A stretch of 58,174 nucleotides of DNA. It comes from Mycolicibacter sinensis (GTDB taxonomy: Bacteria > Actinomycetota > Actinomycetes > Mycobacteriales > Mycobacteriaceae). Numbering within the stretch: the stretch's first letter is position 1; the number at the start of each line of letters is the position of its first letter. The translations under genes were made by a program, and so were the position numbers. The notes beneath the pieces are model-generated. The model saw only the letters and a list, made by a program, of their open reading frames with translations. It did no database searches and had not been told where the DNA came from. Below, piece after piece: positions 17,820 through 26,141 of this stretch. The stretch covers positions 1 to 58,174 of the forward strand of contig NZ_LZJK01000115.1 in assembly GCF_001667945.1 (NCBI RefSeq), written 5' to 3'.

Positions 17820-18536
17820 TCAGGGAATCGGGACGAACCCCGCGCCCGGCCGGTCGTTGGCGTCGATATCGCCCAGCACGGCGTTGATCGACACCACCAC
17901 CGCGGGCGTGTGCAAGGGGATGTACTTGACCACGCAGGTCGGCAGCGCTTCGCTGAACGCCCCGTGAATCATGCCGACCAGCATGTTGTTCACCACGACG
18001 GGCCCGCCGGAGTCGCCCGGGCGACCGCACACCTGCATCACGATGGTTCCCGGGTCCTGGCCCGGCCCCCAGGTGACCCCGCAGGAATTGCCGGTGGTGC
18101 GGCCCTGCTTGCAGGCGATCTGGCCGAAGATCGGGTCCGGTCCGATACCGCCGACGACGAAGCCGCCGAAGTTGGACACCGGCGTCACCTTGTCCGGGTC
18201 GAATTGGATCACCGCGTAGTCCAGGCCGTCGTTGCCGGCCACCATGCGGCCGATCGTGCCGTTGGCCTCCGCCCCCTCGGCGGCGACCTCCGCGCCGGGG
18301 CCGCCGCAGTGCGCGGAGGTGAAGCCGATCAGTGCACCGGTCTTGTCGTGGCCGATGGCCGTCAGCGTGCACATCGTGTCGCCGTCGACGACGATGCCGG
18401 CGCCGCCGCCCATCACCACCTTGTTGTCGGCGGAGGCCCGCGGGGCCGGTGCGGCAAGCGCGGCCAGAGCGGCCCAGGCCGCGCAAGTCAGCAGCGTCGC
18501 CAGAGCGCGCAGCAGCCAGCGGTGTGCGATCTGCAC
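17820..18536 (-). CDS. Secreted trypsin-like serine protease (Rv3668c homologue)
   Basis: This 238-aa S1-family protein has a Sec signal peptide (LLRALATLLTCAAWAALAAL, then a PAPRASA cleavage region). The chymotrypsin-type triad is visible: His in TSAHCGG, Asp in LDYAVIQF and Ser176 in GRPGDSGGP. Paired cysteines suggest disulfides in the cell envelope. It is homologous to Rv3668c, a conserved exported protease of unknown substrate. The sequence before the ATG shows no strong ribosome binding site. The fold resembles alpha-lytic-type proteases but without an obvious long propeptide. Confidence 0.87.
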   Translation of the reverse strand: MQIAHRWLLRALATLLTCAAWAALAALAAPAPRASADNKVVMGGGAGIVVDGDTMCTLTAIGHDKTGALIGFTSAHCGGPGAEVAAEGAEANGTIGRMVAGNDGLDYAVIQFDPDKVTPVSNFGGFVVGGIGPDPIFGQIACKQGRTTGNSCGVTWGPGQDPGTIVMQVCGRPGDSGGPVVVNNMLVGMIHGAFSEALPTCVVKYIPLHTPAVVVSINAVLGDIDANDRPGAGFVPIP

Positions 18537-18748
18537 AGCGGTACTCCCGTCCGATCAGCTCCACCCCCGGTGGGCATAAAACAGCGTAGCGGCGGTCGCA
18601 CGTGCGGCGGAGCCAGACGCGCGGACCGCTGCCATCACCACGGCACCAGCCCTGCCCAGTCCGGCCGCAGCTTTACCGGGGTCGCTCCTCGGCGCCGCTG
18701 ACGCATGGCAACATTAAGCCGCGACGACAGCGAACGGGAGGACAGCCA

Positions 18749-19306
18749 GTGAGCAAGGCCGATCGCAGAAACGCAAAACGCGCCGCGGCTAAGGCGGACC
18801 GCAACGGGGTGCCCAACACGCTGGCGACCATCCCGCTGACCGATCCGCACGCCCTGCCCGCCGACCCGTCGCTGGGGGATCTGGTCAAAGACGCCACCGC
18901 CCAGATGTCGACGCTGGTGCGCGCCGAGGTCGAACTGGCCCGTGCCGAGATCACCCGGGACGTCAAGAAGGGCCTGACCGGCAGCGTGTTCTTCATCGCG
19001 GCGCTGGTCGTGCTGTTCTACTCGACCTTCTTTTTCTTTTTCTTCCTCGCCGAGGTGCTCGACATCTGGCTGCAGGACTGGGCCGCCTATCTGATCGTCT
19101 TCGGGATCATGCTGACGGTGGCCGTGGCCTTGGCCCTCCTGGGTTTCCTGCGGGTTCGGCGCATCCGCGGACCGCGCCAAACCATCGAATCGGTCCGAGA
19201 GACGCGCGAGGCGCTGCGCCCCGACCCGGAGCGGCTGCATTCGTCGGGGCCGCACGCGCTGGACGTCCAGGACGGCAAACCGGCCACCGATCCCTCGGGC
19301 TGGTAG
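18749..19306 (+). CDS. Phage holin-like (Holin_3 type) membrane protein, Rv3669 homologue
   Basis: This 185-aa membrane protein has a basic N-terminus (KADRRNAKRAAAKADR) and an amphipathic helix (LVRAEVELARAEITRDVKKG). Two membrane helices follow: SVFFIAALVVLFYSTFFFFF and YLIVFGIMLTVAVALALLGF. The cytoplasmic tail is charged. It corresponds to Rv3669 and to the Holin_3 / YqjE-like superfamily, whose function in mycobacteria is unknown. GTG at 18749 has a GGGAGGAC ribosome binding site; the frame further upstream is not conserved-looking. Its stop overlaps the start of the next gene (TAGTG), so the two are coupled. Confidence 0.85.
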   Translation: MSKADRRNAKRAAAKADRNGVPNTLATIPLTDPHALPADPSLGDLVKDATAQMSTLVRAEVELARAEITRDVKKGLTGSVFFIAALVVLFYSTFFFFFFLAEVLDIWLQDWAAYLIVFGIMLTVAVALALLGFLRVRRIRGPRQTIESVRETREALRPDPERLHSSGPHALDVQDGKPATDPSGW

Positions 19307-20265
19307 TGCCGCCACCGGATCCGTCGATCACCCGCATCGACGGGCCGTGGCGACACTGGGACATCCACGCCAACGGCATACGTTTTCATGTCGTCGAGGC
19401 GACCCCGCCCGGCAAAGACCCCGCCGACGGCCCGCCGACGGCGCGGCCGCTGGTGATGCTGCTGCACGGGTTCGGCTCGTTCTGGTGGACCTGGCGCCAC
19501 CAGCTGCGCGGGCTGACCGGTGTCCGGGTGGTCGCGGTCGACCTGCGCGGATACGGGGGCAGCGACAAGCCTCCCCGCGGCTACGACGGCTGGACCCTGG
19601 CCGGCGACACCGCCGGGCTCATCCGCGCCCTGGGGCACTCCTCGGCGATCCTGGTCGGCCACGCCGACGGCGGCCTGGTGTGCTGGGCGACCGCGCTGCT
19701 ACACCCGCGGCTGGTGCGCGCCATCGCGGTGGTCAGCTCGCCGCACCCGGCGGCGCTGCGCAAGTCGGCGCTGACCCGCGCCGATCAGGGTCGGGCGCTG
19801 CTGCCGTGGTTGCTGCGCTACCAGATACCGTTCTGGCCGGAGCGCACCCTGACCCGCCGGGACGGCGCCGAGATCGAACACCTGGTACGTAGCAGAGCCG
19901 GGGTGAGTTGGCAGGCGGGCCAGGACTTCTCCGAAACCATGGGCCATCTGCGCGCCGCGATCCAGATACCGTCGGCAGCGCATTCCGCGCTGGAGTACCA
20001 ACGCTGGGCGGTCCGCAGCCAATTACGCTCGGAGGGCCGGCGATTCATGAAGGCACTGGACCTTCGGACGCTGAACATCCCGCTGTTGCACCTACGCGGC
20101 GAGGACGACCCCTACGTACTCGCCGATCCGGTCGAGCGGACCCGGCGGTACGCGCCGCACGGCCAGTACGTGTCCTTGCCCGGCGCAGGGCATTTCGCCC
20201 ACGAGGAAGCCCCCGATGCGGTCAACACCCACCTGATGCGGTTCCTGGCTGCCGCCCGGGCCTAA
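19306..20265 (+). CDS. ephE: Alpha/beta hydrolase, EphE-like epoxide hydrolase (Rv3670 homologue)
   Basis: This 319-aa alpha/beta hydrolase resembles the EphE family. The oxyanion HG is in LLHGFGSFWWTW. The nucleophile position is the aspartate in VGHADGGLVCW, as in epoxide hydrolases rather than the serine of esterases. The catalytic histidine is in GAGHFAHEEAP, with a partner acid in RGEDDPYV. Translation starts at GTG 19306, overlapping the previous stop. The substrate is not known; detoxification of lipid epoxides is the usual proposal. The gene ends one base from the convergent marP end, leaving no room for a terminator between them. Confidence 0.88.
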   Translation: MPPPDPSITRIDGPWRHWDIHANGIRFHVVEATPPGKDPADGPPTARPLVMLLHGFGSFWWTWRHQLRGLTGVRVVAVDLRGYGGSDKPPRGYDGWTLAGDTAGLIRALGHSSAILVGHADGGLVCWATALLHPRLVRAIAVVSSPHPAALRKSALTRADQGRALLPWLLRYQIPFWPERTLTRRDGAEIEHLVRSRAGVSWQAGQDFSETMGHLRAAIQIPSAAHSALEYQRWAVRSQLRSEGRRFMKALDLRTLNIPLLHLRGEDDPYVLADPVERTRRYAPHGQYVSLPGAGHFAHEEAPDAVNTHLMRFLAAARA

Positions 20266-20266
20266 C

Positions 20267-21460
20267 TTATTCGCCGCCCACGCAGGTCTGGGTCGACACG
20301 GGTTGGGTATCGCCGATCCGGGCGAGCTGGTTCGCCACCTCCTCGGCGGTCATCACGAACCCGGTGTCGGCGTCGTCGACGGCCGCACCGAAGACCACAC
20401 CGAGCACCCGGCCGTCCATGTCGATCATGGGACCGCCCGAGTTTCCTTGTTGCACAGTGCCTCTGATGGTGTAGACCCGGCGGGTGATGGTAGCGGTGCG
20501 GTAGATGTCGGGTCCTTCGAGGTTGATGATGTCGCGGACCCGGGCCGGGGTCGCCTCGAAGACGCCGCCGCCGGGGTAGCCCAGAACCAGGGCGTCGGTG
20601 TCGGGCGCGGCCGGCGAGGAGGCGAACGCCAACGGCGGCAACGGCAGATCCGGCACGGCCAGGATCGAGATGTCTTCTTTGGGGTCGAAGGAGATCACCG
20701 TGGCGTCGTAGGACTTGGTACCGCTTTCCACGGTGACGCTGTCCGATCCGGCGACCACGTGCGCGTTCGTCATCACCCGGTTCGGCGAGATCACGAAACC
20801 GGTGCCCTCCAACACTTTCTGGCAATTGGGCGCCACCCCACGGATCCGCAGCACGCTCGGCGAGGCGGTCTCGACCACCGGGCTGGCGGCCAGTCCCGGG
20901 TCGGGCGCATCCACGGCGGCGATCGGCGTGCGGCTGAACGGCTCCAGCACGGCCGGCAGCCCGGAGTCGTCGAGCACCGCCGACAGCCGGCGCGGCACGT
21001 TCTTGAGCCAGCCCGGCGCGATCTCGTCGACTTGGCGCAAGACCCGCGAGTCATTGACCGCGGCAGCCAGATTCGGCTGATCGGATGCGGTCAACGGGGT
21101 GGCCAGCAGCCAGGCCGCGATGAGCACCACCACCAACTGCAGCACCACGCCGACGATCGAGTCCATCCCCCGCACGCCGGGGCTGCGGATCGCCCCGCGC
21201 ACCGCCCGGCCCAGCACCACACCGGCGACCTCACCGATGACGACCATGGCCAGGATCAGGAACAGCGCGGCGAACAGCTTGAGCCGGGCCCCGGCGACGT
21301 GCTCGATCAGGTGCGGCGCCAGCAGCACCCCGGCCATCGCGCCGAGCGCCACACCGACGAAGGACAGCAGGGAGCCGAGCGCCCCGGAGCGCCAGCCGGA
21401 TACTGCGGCAACAAAGGCGATCGCCAGCACGGCGATGTCCAGCCACTGCGACGACGTCAT
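20267..21460 (-). CDS. marP: Acid-resistance periplasmic serine protease MarP
   Basis: This 397-aa protein has four N-terminal membrane helices of the CvpA type (about residues 5-170) followed by a periplasmic trypsin-like domain. The catalytic triad is His234 (TNAHVVAG), Asp263 (PKEDISILAV) and Ser341 (QQGNSGGPM). In M. tuberculosis MarP (Rv3671c) protects cytosolic pH in acid by processing the peptidoglycan hydrolase RipA; length and layout here match closely. The ATG overlaps the stop of the upstream CoA pyrophosphatase gene (ATGA). The longer open frame upstream is antisense noise. The cysteines that regulate the family enzyme appear present near the domain ends. Confidence 0.94.
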   Translation of the reverse strand: MTSSQWLDIAVLAIAFVAAVSGWRSGALGSLLSFVGVALGAMAGVLLAPHLIEHVAGARLKLFAALFLILAMVVIGEVAGVVLGRAVRGAIRSPGVRGMDSIVGVVLQLVVVLIAAWLLATPLTASDQPNLAAAVNDSRVLRQVDEIAPGWLKNVPRRLSAVLDDSGLPAVLEPFSRTPIAAVDAPDPGLAASPVVETASPSVLRIRGVAPNCQKVLEGTGFVISPNRVMTNAHVVAGSDSVTVESGTKSYDATVISFDPKEDISILAVPDLPLPPLAFASSPAAPDTDALVLGYPGGGVFEATPARVRDIINLEGPDIYRTATITRRVYTIRGTVQQGNSGGPMIDMDGRVLGVVFGAAVDDADTGFVMTAEEVANQLARIGDTQPVSTQTCVGGE

Positions 21461-22218
21461 ATCCCAGTCATCCCCGTTCCACCAGGTTCTCCTCCAAGCA
21501 GAGCCATGGCCTCGTCCAGGCCGCGCACCTCGGTGTGGTCCCAGGGCTGCGCCCAGCCGGCCACGTCCAACATCGCCGAGATCACCTGGGCGGTGAATCC
21601 CCAGACCAGCATCTCGTTGAGCCGAAACGCCGGCATGGCCCAACGCCGACTGCGGGCATCACGGTAAACCATCAACCGGTTCTCGGGGTTGATGAATGCC
21701 CGGACCGGAACCCGGGCCACCACAGCGGTCTCGGCCGGGTCCACCACGCGCACCGGCCCGGGATCTTGCGCGTAGGCCAGCACCGGCACCACCTGGAATC
21801 CCGAGGGGGCGATGAAGACCTTCTCCAGCACCACCAGCGGATGCACCCGGTCCGGGTCGATCCCGGTCTCCTCGTTGGCCTCCCGCAGCGCGGTGGCCAC
21901 CGGCCCGGAGTCCCCGGGGTCGACGGCCCCGCCCGGGAATGCGGCCTGGCCGGCGTGGTGGCGCAGCGTCGAGGCGCGGACGGTGACCAGCAGGTCGGCC
22001 GATTCGATGCCGCCGCCCGACGGCGGACCGGAGAACAGCACCAGCACCGCCGCGTCACGGCCGTGCCCGGTGACGCGGGCCTTGGCGCTGGCCGCGGTGG
22101 TCATCGCGCGAACGTCGGCGGGCAGCCGGTGCAGGTAGGCGTTCGGCATCTTCTCGACGTTGTCGACCAGCGGGCGCAGCCAGGGTGGGGCCAACAGCCG
22201 GGGATCGCCAGCGTTCAC
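21457..22218 (-). CDS. NUDIX hydrolase, CoA pyrophosphatase-like (Rv3672c homologue)
   Basis: This 253-aa NUDIX enzyme is probably specific for CoA and acyl-CoA, splitting them into phosphopantetheine and 3',5'-ADP. The NUDIX box is complete (GGAVDPGDSGPVATALREAN, then EETGI, about residues 98-122). It is preceded by the CoA-subfamily hallmark HHAGQAAFPGG. GTG at 22218 begins the homologous sequence. The stop overlaps marP (ATGA), so it lies in the leftward run of nth, thioredoxin-like, NUDIX and marP genes, as in M. tuberculosis. Confidence 0.88.
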   Translation of the reverse strand: MNAGDPRLLAPPWLRPLVDNVEKMPNAYLHRLPADVRAMTTAASAKARVTGHGRDAAVLVLFSGPPSGGGIESADLLVTVRASTLRHHAGQAAFPGGAVDPGDSGPVATALREANEETGIDPDRVHPLVVLEKVFIAPSGFQVVPVLAYAQDPGPVRVVDPAETAVVARVPVRAFINPENRLMVYRDARSRRWAMPAFRLNEMLVWGFTAQVISAMLDVAGWAQPWDHTEVRGLDEAMALLGGEPGGTGMTGI

Positions 22219-22255
22219 CGCGTCTCCCTCTGTCCCGGATCCTGATCGCCCCACG

Positions 22256-22867
22256 TCAGCGCCCACTGCCCTCCACGGCGGCGGCGATCTCCTCGACGGT
22301 GGCGAAGGACTGCGGCAGGATGCGGGCAACGCTACCGTCCACGGCCAGCACCACGGTCGCGGGCATCACGTTGGGAACCCGCAGCGCCGCCGCCACCGCA
22401 CGACGGCCGTCCTGCAGGGTGGGCAGCTGCACCCCCAGCTCGGTCAGCAGCGCCAATCCGGCCGCGGCGTTGTCGTCCTGGTGCACCGTCACCACCGTGA
22501 CGTCCGGCCCGGCCCGGCGCTGGTATTCGGCGAGGGCCGGCAGCTCCTCACGGCACGGCCGGCACCAGTACGCCCACAGGTTCAGCACCACCCGGCGGCC
22601 GGCGAGCATGGCCGCCACGTCGACGGGCGCACCGTCGGCCGCGCATTCGACGGTGACGTCGCGCAGCGCACTCGGGCCGGCGCCGCCCGGGCCGATCCGG
22701 CAGGGCGGCAGCGCGGCGCGTTCACGGAGGTGGTCGAGGTCTGGCCCGGCGCTGGTCACCCCCGTGCTGCGGCCGGGCGGCACCGGCTCACGGCGCAGTT
22801 CGACCACCAGGCCGACGACCAGCGCGGCCGCCACCACCAGCACCGCGACGGTCCACCGGGTTCGCAT
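22256..22867 (-). CDS. TlpA/ResA-like membrane-anchored thioredoxin (Rv3673c homologue)
   Basis: This 203-aa protein has an N-terminal membrane anchor (VAVLVVAAALVVGLVVEL, about 7-24) and an extracytoplasmic thioredoxin-fold domain. The active site WCRPC (about residue 100) sits in NLWAYWCRPCREELP, and the cis-proline is in PNVMPATVV. Such proteins reduce or isomerise disulfides in secreted proteins or in cytochrome c maturation. It lies just downstream of nth (12 bases) and just upstream of the NUDIX gene, probably in one transcript. Confidence 0.88.
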   Translation of the reverse strand: MRTRWTVAVLVVAAALVVGLVVELRREPVPPGRSTGVTSAGPDLDHLRERAALPPCRIGPGGAGPSALRDVTVECAADGAPVDVAAMLAGRRVVLNLWAYWCRPCREELPALAEYQRRAGPDVTVVTVHQDDNAAAGLALLTELGVQLPTLQDGRRAVAAALRVPNVMPATVVLAVDGSVARILPQSFATVEEIAAAVEGSGR

Positions 22868-22879
22868 CAGCGGCGGCCG

Positions 22880-23626
22880 CTACAGCCCGGCCAGGGCCAG
22901 CAGGTGCTCGGTCTCGGGGCCTTTGACCAGCGCGGCGGCCTCCATCGTGTTGGTGGGGCCGAGCCCGAACGAGGGGCAGTCCTTGGCCAGCACGCACACC
23001 CCGCAGGCCGGTTTACGGGAGTGGCAGACCCGCCGGCCGTGGAAGATCACCCGGTGAGACAGCAGGGTCCATTCCTTGCGTTCGATCAGCTCACCGACCG
23101 CGTGCTCGACTTTGACCGGGTCCTCCTCGCGCGTCCAGCCCCAGCGCCGCACCAGCCGCCCGAAGTGGGTGTCGACGGTGATTCCCGGTACGCCGAACGC
23201 GTTGCCCAGGATCACGTTGGCCGTTTTGCGGCCCACCCCGGGCAGGCGCACCAATTCGTCCATGCTGGCGGGTAGTTCACCGTCGTAACGCTCGACCAGC
23301 GCCTGCCCCAGGTTGATCAACGACGTCGCCTTGTTGCGGTAGAAGCCGGTGGGCCGGATGAGCTCCTCCAGCTCGGTGCGGTCGGCTTGGGCGTAGTCCA
23401 GCGCGGTCGGGTACCGGGCGAACAGCGCCGGTGTCGTCAGGTTCACCCGCACGTCGGTGCATTGAGCCGACAGCACCGTCGCGACGGCCAGCTCCAGCGG
23501 CGTGGTGAAGTCCAGTTCGCAGTGGGCGTCCGGAAAGGCTTGCGCCAGAGTTCGATTCATCCGCCGAGCGCGTCGCACCAGCCCGATCCGGGTCTCGGTG
23601 CGGGGCGCTCGGGAATCTTTGTCCAC
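22880..23626 (-). CDS. nth: Endonuclease III
   Basis: This 248-aa DNA glycosylase/AP lyase of base excision repair removes oxidised pyrimidines. The helix-hairpin-helix [18 protein letters not shown] contains the catalytic lysine, and the catalytic aspartate lies in [10 protein letters not shown]. The [4Fe-4S] loop has the exact C-x6-C-x2-C-x5-C spacing ([17 protein letters not shown]). GTG at 23626 is chosen because GGAGG sits 5 bases upstream; another GTG six bases earlier would overlap that site. It is divergent from a small membrane protein gene, with a 66-base intergenic region. Confidence 0.94.
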   Translation of the reverse strand: MDKDSRAPRTETRIGLVRRARRMNRTLAQAFPDAHCELDFTTPLELAVATVLSAQCTDVRVNLTTPALFARYPTALDYAQADRTELEELIRPTGFYRNKATSLINLGQALVERYDGELPASMDELVRLPGVGRKTANVILGNAFGVPGITVDTHFGRLVRRWGWTREEDPVKVEHAVGELIERKEWTLLSHRVIFHGRRVCHSRKPACGVCVLAKDCPSFGLGPTNTMEAAALVKGPETEHLLALAGL

Positions 23627-23692
23627 TGTCACCTCCGACAGGGTACTAATTTGTGACCGCAATGAGACCTTGCCCAGGTTTACTGTCACCTT

Positions 23693-23833
23693 GTGTCCTG
23701 GCTGCTGATCACCGCCATACCCATGCTGCTGATGTTGGCAGCGGTGGGGCTGGAGCGCATTGAGACCGGGTTGAACGAGGTCGAGACGACAAATCCGCAG
23801 TTTCCCCGGACTCGCCGCGCCAATCGTGTGTAG
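23693..23833 (+). CDS. Small single-pass membrane protein (46 aa)
   Basis: This short frame starts at GTG 23693 and ends at TAG 23831-23833. It encodes one hydrophobic helix ([19 protein letters not shown]) followed by a charged tail ([18 protein letters not shown]). Its place between nth and crp is that of Rv3675 in M. tuberculosis, whose N-terminus I recall as similar but whose product is longer. Function is unknown. The ribosome binding site is weak (ACCTT only), and it may be leaderless. Support comes from position, divergence from nth and the clean membrane-helix composition. Confidence 0.6.
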   Translation: MSWLLITAIPMLLMLAAVGLERIETGLNEVETTNPQFPRTRRANRV

Positions 23834-23938
23834 CGTTGGCACGTCGCTTGGCGCTTAGCCGTAGACTCAGATGGCTAGCCGGGTAGAGGCTGGCGCTTGC
23901 GCGATTCACATTTTCATCAAGAGCATCTAAGGGGCAAC

Positions 23939-24613
23939 GTGGACGAGATCCTGGCGAGGGCCGGAATCTTCCAGGGAGTTGAGCCCAGCGCCGTCGCCGC
24001 GCTGACCAAGCAGCTTCAGCCCGTGGACTTTCCGCGCGGACACACCGTGTTCGCCGAAGGGGAGCCCGGCGATCGGCTGTACATCATCGTCTCCGGGAAA
24101 GTGAAGATCGGCCGGCGGTCGCCGGACGGCCGGGAGAACCTGCTGACCATCATGGGCCCGTCGGACATGTTCGGTGAGTTGTCAATCTTCGACCCCGGCC
24201 CGCGGACCTCCAGCGCGACCACCATCACCGAGGTGCGGGCGGTCTCGATGGACCGCGACGCGCTGCGGTCGTGGATCTCCGATCGGCCCGAGATCGCCGA
24301 GCAGCTGCTGCGGGTGCTGGCCCGCCGGCTGCGCCGCACCAACAACAACCTGGCCGACCTGATCTTCACCGACGTGCCCGGCCGGGTCGCCAAGCAGCTG
24401 CTGCAGCTGGCGCAGCGGTTCGGCACCCAGGAGGGCGGCGCCCTGCGGGTTACCCACGATCTGACCCAGGAAGAGATCGCCCAGCTGGTCGGGGCGTCGC
24501 GGGAGACGGTGAACAAGGCGCTGGCCGACTTCGCCCACCGCGGCTGGATCCGGCTGGAGGGCAAGAGTGTGCTGATCAGCGACTCCGAGCGGCTGGCCCG
24601 GCGCGCGAGGTAG
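23939..24613 (+). CDS. crp: cAMP receptor protein (CRP/FNR family)
   Basis: This 224-aa global regulator has the same length as M. tuberculosis CRP (Rv3676). The cyclic-nucleotide domain spans about 1-120, with the phosphate-binding segment [20 protein letters not shown]; the hinge helix is at about 125-145. The C-terminal winged helix carries [20 protein letters not shown], then NKALADF. It activates targets such as rpfA and whiB1 in M. tuberculosis and binds near TGTGA-N6-TCACA. GTG at 23939 is preceded by AAGGGG, and this start matches the family N-terminus [13 protein letters not shown]. Upstream in-frame codons are ignored. Confidence 0.95.
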   Translation: MDEILARAGIFQGVEPSAVAALTKQLQPVDFPRGHTVFAEGEPGDRLYIIVSGKVKIGRRSPDGRENLLTIMGPSDMFGELSIFDPGPRTSSATTITEVRAVSMDRDALRSWISDRPEIAEQLLRVLARRLRRTNNNLADLIFTDVPGRVAKQLLQLAQRFGTQEGGALRVTHDLTQEEIAQLVGASRETVNKALADFAHRGWIRLEGKSVLISDSERLARRAR

Positions 24614-24669
24614 TTTCGCCGAGGCTGTCGTTAGCGTGGAAAAGTACGAGTAGCGGCCGCGCTAACTCT

Positions 24670-24707
24670 CCCCCGCAAGCGGGAGGTGCCCCCAGGCTCG
24701 CGGGGGG
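24670..24707. terminator. Complex GC hairpin between convergent crp and MBL genes
   Basis: CCCCCGC-AA-GCGGGAGG and CCCCC-AGGCTCG-CGGGGG form alternative stems, and the outer CCCCCGC can also pair with GCGGGGGG. This layout resembles a repeat seen between mycobacterial genes. It lies just beyond crp and at the 3' end of the leftward hydrolase gene, so a bidirectional terminator is likely. Confidence 0.6.
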
Positions 24708-24710
24708 TGT

Positions 24711-25430
24711 TCAGCTCCGCAGGTAGTTCAGCTGGGCCTGCACCGACCATTCCGCCGCGCCCCACAACTCCTCGTCGACGTCGGTGTAGACGTATTCGAC
24801 GACCTGGCGCGCGGTGGCGTCGTCCCCGAGGGCGGTCAGGGCCGAGCGCACCTGGTTGAGTCGTTGCTCGCGGTGTGCCAGGTAGCCGGTGGCGGCGGCC
24901 TCGAGGTCCGGCAGCTCGGGACCGTGCCCGGGCAGCACCGTCCGTCCGCCCAGCCCGCGCAGCCGGCGCAGCGAGTCGAGGTACTGCGCCAGGTCGCCGT
25001 CTTCGGTGTCGATCACGGTGGTGCCGCGGCCCAGCACGGTGTCGGCGGTCAGCACGGCATCGTCGAGCACGAACGACAGCGAGTCCGCGGTGTGCCCGGG
25101 AGTGGCCAGCACCGTGATGCGCAGCCCGGCCGCATCGATCACCTGCCTGTCGGCCAGGCCGCCACCCATCCGGCGCTGAAATCCGCTGCCGGCCGAATAC
25201 ACCGGCGCCCCGACCGCGTCGGCCAGCTTGTCGATGGCGTCGGTGTGGTCGAAATGCCGGTGGCTGATCAACACCAGCGCGATCTTGCCGACCTCGGCGA
25301 GCCGGCTGATGTGCTCGTCGTCATCGGGCCCGGGGTCGACGATCACCACCTCGTCACTGCCCGGCCCGCGCAGCACCCAGGTGTTGGTGCCCTCCAGCGT
25401 CATCAGGCCGGGATTGTCGGCCAGCAGCAC
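24711..25430 (-). CDS. MBL-fold metallo-hydrolase (Rv3677c homologue)
   Basis: This metallo-beta-lactamase-fold enzyme of the LACTB2/glyoxalase II-like type has the zinc motif SHRHFDHTD, further ligands in TPGHTADSL and TADTVLG, and LPGHGPE. A C-terminal winged-helix-like tail (TARQVVEYVYTDVDEELWGA) follows. The called GTG at 25430 gives 239 aa. However, the upstream codons read SHPAYGQLRPVTATAS, which looks like genuine N-terminal sequence. The only initiator there would be a CTG at 25481-25479 overlapping the RidA stop. The true protein may therefore be about 17 residues longer. The homologue Rv3677c has hydrolase annotation only. Confidence 0.87.
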   Translation of the reverse strand: MLLADNPGLMTLEGTNTWVLRGPGSDEVVIVDPGPDDDEHISRLAEVGKIALVLISHRHFDHTDAIDKLADAVGAPVYSAGSGFQRRMGGGLADRQVIDAAGLRITVLATPGHTADSLSFVLDDAVLTADTVLGRGTTVIDTEDGDLAQYLDSLRRLRGLGGRTVLPGHGPELPDLEAAATGYLAHREQRLNQVRSALTALGDDATARQVVEYVYTDVDEELWGAAEWSVQAQLNYLRS

Positions 25431-25477
25431 CGACGCGGTCGCGGTGACCGGTCGCAGCTGACCGTAGGCGGGGTGGC

Positions 25478-25936
25478 TCAGGGCGCGATCTCCACGATCA
25501 ACTCGACTTCCACCGGCGCGTCCAGCGGCAGCTCGGAGACCCCGACGGCCGAGCGGGCGTGCGCACCGGCCTCGCCGAACACCTCGCCGAGCAGCTCGGA
25601 GGCGCCGTTGATGACGGCGGGCTGGCCGTTGAAGTTCGGGCCCGATGCGACGAACCCGACCACCTTGACCACCCGGGTCACCGAGTCGAGCCCGACCAGG
25701 GCGTCCACGGCGGCCAGCGCGTTGAGCGCACAGATGCGGGCCAGCGCATAGCCGTCCTCCGGGCTGACCTCCGCGCCCACCTTGCCGCGGCGGGCCAACT
25801 TGCCGCCGGCCATCGGCAGCTGACCGGAGGTGTAGACCAACTCGCCGGTCCGCACCGCCGGTACGTAGGCCGCCAACGGCGCGACCACCTCGGGCAGCTC
25901 GATCCCGAGTTCGGTCAACCGGGCCCGCCAGCTCAT
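25478..25936 (-). CDS. RidA/YjgF-family protein (Rv3678c homologue)
   Basis: This 152-aa RidA-superfamily protein is of the YjgH/UK114-like branch, whose members hydrolyse reactive enamine/imine intermediates as trimers. The domain runs from YVPAVRTGELVYTSGQLP to VELIVEIAP. The catalytic arginine of canonical RidA is not obviously in its usual context, so it may belong to a divergent subfamily. Its start overlaps the stop of the DUF4177 gene (ATGA), and its end overlaps the possible CTG start of the MBL hydrolase; the three form an operon conserved with M. tuberculosis. Confidence 0.88.
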   Translation of the reverse strand: MSWRARLTELGIELPEVVAPLAAYVPAVRTGELVYTSGQLPMAGGKLARRGKVGAEVSPEDGYALARICALNALAAVDALVGLDSVTRVVKVVGFVASGPNFNGQPAVINGASELLGEVFGEAGAHARSAVGVSELPLDAPVEVELIVEIAP

Positions 25937-26094
25937 TTCGGGCGCTTCAGGAAGGCGATGAGCTGCTCACCGGAAGGCCCGGGCAGCACGGTGACCAGCT
26001 CCCAGCCGTCCTCGCCCCACTGGTCGAGGATCTGCTTGGTGGCGTGCGTGATCAACGGGACGTTGGCGTACTCCCACACCGTGCGTTCGCTCAT
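25933..26094 (-). CDS. DUF4177 domain small protein (Rv3678A homologue)
   Basis: This 53-aa protein begins MSERTVWEYANVPL and continues GEDGWELVTVLPG, the pattern of the DUF4177 family (small alpha/beta proteins, unknown function). The ATG at 26094 is chosen over a longer open frame because homology begins there. It overlaps the RidA start by ATGA and is the first gene of that leftward unit. It is divergent from the Get3-like ATPase gene, with only 47 bases between starts that must hold both promoters. Confidence 0.83.
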   Translation of the reverse strand: MSERTVWEYANVPLITHATKQILDQWGEDGWELVTVLPGPSGEQLIAFLKRPK

Positions 26095-26141
26095 GGGAGC
26101 GAGCTTATCGCTAGCACGCTCAACCCCTTGGTTAGCATGCA

